A stretch of 64,000 bases of DNA, from NCBI RefSeq assembly GCF_014648695.1, contig NZ_BMRP01000014.1, positions 62,001 to 126,000 of the forward strand, given 5' to 3'. The notes beneath the pieces were generated by a model. The model worked only from the letters and a program-made list of their open reading frames with translations, searched no databases and was not told the origin of the DNA. This stretch comes from Streptomyces albospinus (GTDB taxonomy: Bacteria > Actinomycetota > Actinomycetes > Streptomycetales > Streptomycetaceae). The position numbers and the translations under genes were made by a program. Positions 58,204 through 64,000 of the stretch are shown piece after piece. Positions within the stretch are counted from its first letter, which is position 1; each line of letters starts with the position of its first letter.

Positions 58204-61062
58204 TTGTCCCCGACCAGCGAGACCGCAGAGGGCGGCGGCCGCCGACTCGTCATCGTCGAGTCGCCTGCCAAGGCGAAGACGATCAAGGGCTACCTCGGCC
58301 CCGGCTATGTGGTCGAGGCCAGCGTCGGGCACATCCGCGACCTCCCCAACGGCGCGGCCGAGGTCCCGGCGAAGTACAAGGGCGAGTCCTGGGCCCGTCT
58401 CGGCGTGAACGTCGACGCCGACTTCCAGCCGATCTACGTGGTCAACAGCGACAAGAAGGACCAGGTCAAGAAGCTCAAGGAGCTGCTGGCCGAGTCCGAC
58501 GAACTCTTCCTCGCCACCGATGAGGACCGCGAGGGCGAGGCCATCGCGTGGCATCTCCAGGAGATCCTCAAGCCGAAGGTCCCGGTCCACCGGATGGTCT
58601 TCCACGAGATCACCAAGGACGCGATCCGCGAGGCCGTCGCCAACCCCCGCGATCTGAACAAGAAGCTGGTCGACGCCCAGGAGACCCGCCGGATCCTCGA
58701 CCGCCTCTACGGCTACGAGGTCTCGCCGGTCCTGTGGAAGAAGGTCATGCCCCGGCTGTCCGCCGGCCGGGTGCAATCCGTGGCGACCCGGCTCGTCGTC
58801 GAGCGGGAGCGCGAGCGGATCGCGTTCCGCTCCGCCGAGTACTGGGACCTGACCGGCACCTTCGCCACCGGCCGTGCGGGTGACGCGAGCGACCCGTCGA
58901 CCCTGACCGCCCGGCTGACCACCGTCGACGGCCGCCGGGTCGCCCAGGGCCGGGACTTCGGCCCCAACGGTCAGCTCAAGAGCGACGTGCTCCACCTGGA
59001 CGAGGCGAACGCCCGCGCGCTCGCCGCCGCCCTGGCGAACACCGACTTCGCGGTCCGCTCGGTCGAGTCCAAGCCGTACCGCCGCTCCCCGTACGCGCCG
59101 TTCCGGACGACCACCCTCCAGCAGGAGGCCAGCCGCAAGCTCGGCTTCGGAGCCAAGGCCACCATGCAGGTCGCGCAGAAGCTGTACGAGAACGGCTTCA
59201 TCACCTATATGCGTACGGACTCCACCACGCTCTCGGACACCGCGGTCGCCGCGGCCCGGGCGCAGGTGACGCAGCTGTACGGCGCCGGGTATCTGCCGGA
59301 CAAGCCGCGGACGTACGCCGGCAAGGTCAAGAACGCGCAGGAGGCGCACGAGGCGATCCGCCCCTCCGGCGACCGCTTCCGCACGCCCGCCGAGACCGGG
59401 CTGACCGGCGACCAGTTCCGGCTCTACGAGCTGATCTGGAAGCGGACCGTCGCCTCCCAGATGAAGGACGCGACCGGGAACTCCGTCACGGTCAAGATCG
59501 GTGGCCGGGCCGCCGACGGGCGGGACGCCGAGTTCAGCGCGTCCGGCAAGACCATCACCTTCCACGGCTTCCTCAAGGCTTACGTGGAGGGCGCCGACGA
59601 CCCGAACGCCGAGCTGGACGACCGCGAGCGGCGGCTGCCGCAGGTCGCCGAGGGCGATGCGCTCGCCGCGCGGGAGATCACCGCCGACGGCCACGCCACC
59701 AAGCCGCCCGCCCGCTACACCGAGGCCACGCTGGTCAAGGAGCTGGAAGAGCGCGAGATCGGCCGCCCGTCGACGTACGCGTCGATCATCGGCACGATCC
59801 TGGACCGCGGCTATGTCTTCAAGAAGGGGACGGCGCTGGTGCCGTCGTTCCTCTCCTTCGCGGTGGTCAACCTCCTGGAGAAGCACTTCGGCCGGCTGGT
59901 CGACTACGACTTCACCGCCAAGATGGAGGACGACCTCGACCGGATCGCGCGCGGTGAGGCGCAGGCCGTGCCGTGGCTGCGGCGCTTCTACTTCGGCGAG
60001 ACCGGGCCTGACAGCGGCTCCGCCGCGGGCGGCGTGGGCGGTGCAGCGGATGCCGGAAACGGCGACGGCGACCACCTCGGCGGCCTCAAGGAGCTGGTCA
60101 CGGACCTGGGCGCGATCGACGCCCGGGAGATCTCGTCCTTCCCGGTCGGCGCGGGCATCACCCTGCGGGTCGGCCGCTACGGCCCGTACGTGGAGCGCGG
60201 CGAGAAGGACGAGGAGGGCCACCAGCGCGCCGACGTCCCCGACGACCTGGCGCCCGACGAGCTGACGGTGGAGTACGCCGAGGAGCTGCTGGCCAAGCCG
60301 AGCGGCGACTTCGAGCTGGGCATGGACCCGGTCTCCGGCCACCAGATCGTGGCGAAGGACGGCCGCTACGGCCCGTACGTCACCGAGGTGCTGCCCGAGG
60401 GCACCCCGAAGACCGGCAAGAACGCGGTCAAGCCGCGCACCGCCTCGCTCTTCAAGTCGATGTCCCTGGACACCGTGACCCTGGAGGACGCGCTCCAGCT
60501 GATGTCGCTGCCGCGCGTCGTCGGCACGGACGCCGAGGGCGTGGAGATCACCGCGCAGAACGGCCGCTACGGCCCGTACCTGAAGAAGGGCACCGACTCG
60601 CGCTCCCTGGAGAGGGAGGAGCAGCTCTTCACGATCACCCTCGACGAGGCGCTGGCGATCTACGCCCAGCCCAAGCAGCGCGGGCGGGCCGCCGCCAAGC
60701 CGCCGCTCAAGGAGCTGGGCACGGACCCGGTGAGCGGCAAGCCGGTGGTGGTCAAGGACGGCCGGTTCGGCGCGTACGTCACCGACGGCGAGACCAACGC
60801 GACGCTGCGCCGGGACGACGACGTCGAGACGATCACCGCCGAGCGCGGCTACGAGCTGCTGGCGGAGAAGCGCGCCAAGGGGCCGGCGAAGAAGACCGCC
60901 AAGAAGGCGGCCAAGAAGGCGCCGGCCAAGAAGACCGCCGCGAAGAAGACGGCTGCCAAGAAGACGGCTGCCAAGAAGACCGCGGCGAAGAAGACGACGA
61001 CCGCGAAGAAGGCCACGGCCAAGACGGCGGCGAAGAAGACGGCCGCTCCGGCCGAGGACTGA
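58204..61062 (+). CDS. topA: DNA topoisomerase I
   Basis: 952 residues. Toprim domain (about 12-135: LVIVESPAKAKTIKGYLG, FLATDEDREGEAIAWHL), then the type IA core with catalytic Tyr335 in FITYMRTDSTTL and the AHEAIRPSG loop. After the core there are topoisomerase C-terminal repeats (GRYGPYVERGE, GRYGPYVTEV, GRYGPYLKKG, GRFGAYVTDG) instead of zinc fingers, as known for Streptomyces, ending in a Lys/Ala tail of KKTAAKK units (about 895-945). The tail increases processivity in S. coelicolor (known). It relaxes negative supercoils and is essential. TTG 58204 (LSPTSETAEG) is the start that matches S. coelicolor; the frame is open upstream. Confidence 0.97.
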   Translation: MSPTSETAEGGGRRLVIVESPAKAKTIKGYLGPGYVVEASVGHIRDLPNGAAEVPAKYKGESWARLGVNVDADFQPIYVVNSDKKDQVKKLKELLAESDELFLATDEDREGEAIAWHLQEILKPKVPVHRMVFHEITKDAIREAVANPRDLNKKLVDAQETRRILDRLYGYEVSPVLWKKVMPRLSAGRVQSVATRLVVERERERIAFRSAEYWDLTGTFATGRAGDASDPSTLTARLTTVDGRRVAQGRDFGPNGQLKSDVLHLDEANARALAAALANTDFAVRSVESKPYRRSPYAPFRTTTLQQEASRKLGFGAKATMQVAQKLYENGFITYMRTDSTTLSDTAVAAARAQVTQLYGAGYLPDKPRTYAGKVKNAQEAHEAIRPSGDRFRTPAETGLTGDQFRLYELIWKRTVASQMKDATGNSVTVKIGGRAADGRDAEFSASGKTITFHGFLKAYVEGADDPNAELDDRERRLPQVAEGDALAAREITADGHATKPPARYTEATLVKELEEREIGRPSTYASIIGTILDRGYVFKKGTALVPSFLSFAVVNLLEKHFGRLVDYDFTAKMEDDLDRIARGEAQAVPWLRRFYFGETGPDSGSAAGGVGGAADAGNGDGDHLGGLKELVTDLGAIDAREISSFPVGAGITLRVGRYGPYVERGEKDEEGHQRADVPDDLAPDELTVEYAEELLAKPSGDFELGMDPVSGHQIVAKDGRYGPYVTEVLPEGTPKTGKNAVKPRTASLFKSMSLDTVTLEDALQLMSLPRVVGTDAEGVEITAQNGRYGPYLKKGTDSRSLEREEQLFTITLDEALAIYAQPKQRGRAAAKPPLKELGTDPVSGKPVVVKDGRFGAYVTDGETNATLRRDDDVETITAERGYELLAEKRAKGPAKKTAKKAAKKAPAKKTAAKKTAAKKTAAKKTAAKKTTTAKKATAKTAAKKTAAPAED

Positions 61063-61096
61063 GCCGTCCCGGTCGGCGCGTAACGGCGCGGTACGA

Positions 61097-61132
61097 GGGC
61101 GGGCAAGGCGGACGCGTTCGCCTTGCCCGCCC
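61097..61132 (+). terminator. topA terminator
   Basis: GGGCGGGCAAGGCG (61097-61110) pairs perfectly with 61119-61132 around GACGCGTT, 34 bp after the topA stop. Confidence 0.85.
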
Positions 61133-61208
61133 CTTCGCATCCGGCAGTGCCCGCCCATTTGTTCGGGCGGGCGCCCGGTAGTGTGCCCTGTCCCGATAGG
61201 CTGGCGGG

Positions 61209-64000
61209 ATGACGCGTGCCGAGCAGCCACCGGTCGTGCCCCCCACTTCAGACGCGCTCGCAGCGGACTCCCGCGAGCGAGCGGTGCGAGCCCTGCTCCG
61301 CTTCCCTCCTTTGAAGCGGCTGTGGAGTGCCCAGTTCGTCGGGGGTATCGGCGATGCCCTGTCCTTGCTTGTCCTGGTATTGCTCGCCCTTCAGGCGGCG
61401 CTGTACATACCGCTGGGCGGCCATGCCGTGTTCGGCGGCGGCTATAGGGGCGCCGCCTTCGCGGTCACCGTGGTATTCGGCGTCCGGCTGCTGGCGACAC
61501 TGCTCTTCGGGGCCGTCCTCCTCGGGCCGCTGTCCGCGCTCACCGCGCCCGACGGGCCGCTGGACCGCCGTTGGACGATGATCGGCGCGGACGTGCTGCG
61601 GCTCGCGCTGCTGGTCGTCGCCCCCCTCTGGATCGACTGGACGCCGGCCGACGCGCTCGCCTGGCTGCTGGTGACGGTCTTCGTCTCCGGCGTCGCCGAG
61701 CGCTTCTGGACCGTCGCCCGGGAGAGCGCGGCGCCCGCGCTGCTGCCCGCGCCGCCCCCGGAGGGCGCCGCCGTCCGGCCGCTGCCCGACAACATGGACG
61801 CGCTGCGCCGGCTGTCGCTGCGCACCAGCTTCGTCTCGCTGCCGATCGCCGCCGCCGCGCTGGTGGTCTTCACGCTGATCGGGAAGCTGCTGGGCGCCGG
61901 CGTCGAGTGGTTCCACCTCCACCAGGCCGCGCTGGGCTCGTACGTCGCCGCCGGGCTGTTCGCCGCGTCCGTGTCGATCCTGTACTTCATCGAGCTTCCC
62001 GGTGGCCACACGCCCCGGCCGCGCTCCCCGCTGGAGGGCCTGCGCCGCCCGAAGTCCGGCGCCAAGCCGGGCGCGGGGCCCGACAAGGGCCGTACGGGCG
62101 CGATCCCGCTGCTGGTGACGGCCTGTGCGGCGGTGGCCGGCGCGATCGCCGCGGCCGTCGCGCTCTCCGTACTGCACGCCTTCGACCTGGCCACCGGTCC
62201 CGCCACGTACGCGCTGCTGGTGCTCGCGCTGACCGGCGGCACGGTCATCGGCATCCGCAGCGCCCGCAAGGTGCTGCCCGCGCTCTCCCGGCGCCGGCTG
62301 CTGGCCATGGCCGTCGCCGCCACCGGCCTCTCGCTGCTGGCCATGGGGCTGGTCCCGGACCCGACGACGGTGCTGCTGCTCGCGCTGCTGGCAGGTGTCT
62401 GCGCCGGTATCACCGCCAATACGGGCCATGTGCTGCTGGACCAGGAGTCCGAGGCGTTCCGCAGCGCCCGTACGACCGAGCACCTGCACGCCGTCGTCCG
62501 GCTCGCGGTCGCGCTGGCCGCCATCGCCGCGCCCCTGCTGGCCGGTGTCATCGGCCCGCACCACGTCGGCAGCGGCGCCTTCGTCTTCGCGCACGGCGGC
62601 GCCGCGTACACCCTGATGCTGGTCGGCGCGCTGCTGCTGCCGGTCGCCGCCTGGGTGCTGGGCAAGACCGACGACCGGCAGGGCGTACCGCTGCGGCGCG
62701 ATCTGAGCGAGGCGCTGCGCGGCGGCGACCCGGCCCAGGCGCCCGCCGCCGCCGGCTTCTTCATCGCCCTGGAGGGCGGTGACGGCGCCGGGAAGTCGAC
62801 CCAGGTCGAGGCGCTGGCGGAGTGGATCCGCAGCAAGGGCCACGAGGTCGTGGTGACCCGCGAGCCGGGTGCCACCGCCATCGGCAAGCGGCTGCGGGCG
62901 ATCATCCTGGACGTGTCCACGTCCGGACTGTCGGACCGGGCCGAGGCGCTGATGTTCGCCGCGGACCGCGCCGAGCACGTCGACAGCGTCATCCGGCCCG
63001 CTCTGGAGCGCGGCGCGATCGTCATCACCGACCGCTACATCGACTCCTCGGTGGCCTACCAGGGCGCCGGCCGCAACCTGGCGCCCACGGAGATCGCCCG
63101 GATCAGCCGCTGGGCGACGGACGGCCTCATCCCGCATCTGACGGTGCTGCTGGACGTCTCCCCGGAGACCGCCCGCGAGCGCTTCACCGAGGCGCCGGAC
63201 CGGATGGAGTCCGAGCCCGCCGAATTCCACGAGCGGGTCCGCGCCGGATTCCTGGCGCTGGCCGCCGCCGACCCGGCCCGCTACCTGGTCGTCGACGCCG
63301 GCCAGGAGCCGGAGGCCGTCACGATCGCCGTACGCCACCGCCTCGACCAGGTCCTGCCGCTGTCCGAGACGGAGCTAAGGGCGCAGGCCGAGGCCCGTAA
63401 GGCGGCCGAGGAGGAAGCCCGCCGCAAGGCCGAGGAGGAGGCCGCGCGCAAGGCGGAGGAGGCGCGCCTGGAGCGCGAGCGCCAGGAGCAGCTGGCCAAG
63501 CTGCGCGCCGAGGAAGAGGAGCGCAAGCGCCGCGAGGCCGAGGAGGCCAAGGCCCGGGAGGCCGCCCGCCAGGCGGAGGAGGCGCGGCAGCGCGCCGAGG
63601 AGGCCCGTGCGGCGGCGGAGGCGGAGCGGCAGCGCCGCGAGGCGGAGGAGAAGGCCCGCCAGGCCGAGCGGGAGCGGCTGCGCAGGCAGCACGAGGAGGA
63701 GGCGCGGCTGCGCCGGGAGGCCGAGGAGCGCCGCCTGGAGAAGCAGCGCAAGGCCGAGGAGGCGCTGCTGCGCGCCGAGCAGGCCCGCGTCGAGGCGGCG
63801 GAGGCGGCTGCGGCTGCGGAGGCGAAGGCGGCCGAGGCGCCGACCACGGAGACGGACGTCACGCAGCTGCGGAAGCGGGTGGCCAACGAGAGCGGCGCCC
63901 GGCCCGCTTCCGGGAGCGGGGCCTCCGGTTCCGGTACGGGCGCCGACAGCGAGCGGACGGCGGCGCTGCCGCGGCCCGAGGCGCGGGAGGCGGACGAGAC
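61209..64000 (+). CDS. tmk: thymidylate kinase with N-terminal transporter-like domain and coiled-coil tail (truncated by the window edge)
   Basis: The open frame starts at ATG 61209 and has no stop before the window ends, 930 codons in. Residues 1-500 are about 12 membrane helices of MFS type (LWSAQFVGGIGDALSLLVL at the start). Residues about 517-725 are a complete dTMP kinase: P-loop LEGGDGAGKSTQ, REPGATAIG (DRX/lid side), DRYIDSSVAYQG and the lid ETARERFTEAPDR. After it comes a long Glu/Arg/Ala coiled coil (about 725-880, units like RREAEEKARQAERERL) and a Ser/Gly linker. S. coelicolor has the same gigantic three-part protein beside topA. It makes dTDP for DNA synthesis; the membrane part's role is not known. 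Confidence 0.95.
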   Translation, partial: MTRAEQPPVVPPTSDALAADSRERAVRALLRFPPLKRLWSAQFVGGIGDALSLLVLVLLALQAALYIPLGGHAVFGGGYRGAAFAVTVVFGVRLLATLLFGAVLLGPLSALTAPDGPLDRRWTMIGADVLRLALLVVAPLWIDWTPADALAWLLVTVFVSGVAERFWTVARESAAPALLPAPPPEGAAVRPLPDNMDALRRLSLRTSFVSLPIAAAALVVFTLIGKLLGAGVEWFHLHQAALGSYVAAGLFAASVSILYFIELPGGHTPRPRSPLEGLRRPKSGAKPGAGPDKGRTGAIPLLVTACAAVAGAIAAAVALSVLHAFDLATGPATYALLVLALTGGTVIGIRSARKVLPALSRRRLLAMAVAATGLSLLAMGLVPDPTTVLLLALLAGVCAGITANTGHVLLDQESEAFRSARTTEHLHAVVRLAVALAAIAAPLLAGVIGPHHVGSGAFVFAHGGAAYTLMLVGALLLPVAAWVLGKTDDRQGVPLRRDLSEALRGGDPAQAPAAAGFFIALEGGDGAGKSTQVEALAEWIRSKGHEVVVTREPGATAIGKRLRAIILDVSTSGLSDRAEALMFAADRAEHVDSVIRPALERGAIVITDRYIDSSVAYQGAGRNLAPTEIARISRWATDGLIPHLTVLLDVSPETARERFTEAPDRMESEPAEFHERVRAGFLALAAADPARYLVVDAGQEPEAVTIAVRHRLDQVLPLSETELRAQAEARKAAEEEARRKAEEEAARKAEEARLERERQEQLAKLRAEEEERKRREAEEAKAREAARQAEEARQRAEEARAAAEAERQRREAEEKARQAERERLRRQHEEEARLRREAEERRLEKQRKAEEALLRAEQARVEAAEAAAAAEAKAAEAPTTETDVTQLRKRVANESGARPASGSGASGSGTGADSERTAALPRPEAREADE

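Noticed and set aside
58129..61230. 1033-codon minus-strand open frame
   Set aside because: It is the complement of topA; no domain is visible in it.
1..64000. CRISPR arrays, insertion sequences, integrase-linked attachment sites
   Set aside because: No spaced direct repeats of CRISPR size, no transposase or integrase, and the only tRNA has no flanking duplicate of its 3' end that I could find by eye.

Overview
This window is chromosomal DNA from a high-GC actinomycete, almost certainly a Streptomyces. The pointers are the very high G+C at third codon positions, frequent GTG and TTG starts, WhiB-like and Bld developmental regulators, two TTA (bldA-type) codons, and gene content and order (topA, hppA, bldG, tad genes, ssd, acs, nhaA, nth, crp, paired ArsA-type ATPases, wblA) matching what I remember of the SCO3542-SCO3582 part of the S. 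coelicolor chromosome. The species cannot be named from the sequence alone. There is no phage, plasmid, insertion sequence or CRISPR array.

Layout. 0.4-13.4 kb looks like the less conserved flank: an ECF (SigE-family) sigma factor with a low-complexity membrane partner, a SURF1-like protein, an S9 peptidase, a methyltransferase ending in 12 Lys-Ala-Thr repeats, a duplicated-domain lipoprotein, an M3 peptidase, a small membrane protein with a TTA codon, and a divergent TetR / FAD-monooxygenase pair sharing a perfect inverted repeat. A tRNA-Pro(CGG) lies at 13.6 kb. 13.7-31.6 kb is housekeeping and developmental core: phosphoesterase, YqeY, class A PBP, wblA, two ArsA-type ATPases, DUF4177-RidA-NUDIX-MBL, nucleotidyltransferase, Crp, endonuclease III with an H1-like tail, NUDIX, MarP-type protease, epoxide-hydrolase-like protein, holin-like membrane protein and NhaA. 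31.9-41.1 kb has acetyl-CoA synthetase, a SulP transporter fused to a beta-carbonic anhydrase, a broken deacetylase-like lipoprotein gene, a MinD/CooC-like ATPase, a degenerate Fic-fold protein and a HAD phosphatase.

41.5-47.0 kb is a compact tad (Flp pilus / type IVc secretion) operon: Ssd (TadZ/CpaE-like), TadA ATPase, TadB, TadC, a DUF4244 Flp-pilin-like peptide and two TadE-like pseudopilins. No prepilin peptidase is present in the window. A DEAD/DEAH helicase converges on it. 49.5-50.4 kb holds bldG and its anti-sigma partner. 51.0-64.0 kb holds the proton pyrophosphatase, a lipoprotein, a class I methyltransferase, a small secreted protein, two small membrane proteins, topoisomerase I, and a membrane-domain/thymidylate-kinase/coiled-coil fusion that runs off the right edge.

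How it fits together. Many genes are translationally coupled by 4-bp ATGA or GTGA overlaps (sigma pair, ArsA pair, RidA, NUDIX-MBL, TadA-B-C, DUF2752 pair). Convergent pairs are usually separated by strong GC hairpins. Items most worth a second look are the (KAT)12 tail, the shared GGCCMATTGGCC palindromes upstream of three unrelated genes, the TetR/monooxygenase operator that covers a start codon, TTA codons in ssd and in a small membrane gene, the tad operon's last gene with no local stop codon, and a small-RNA candidate between the HAD phosphatase and ssd.
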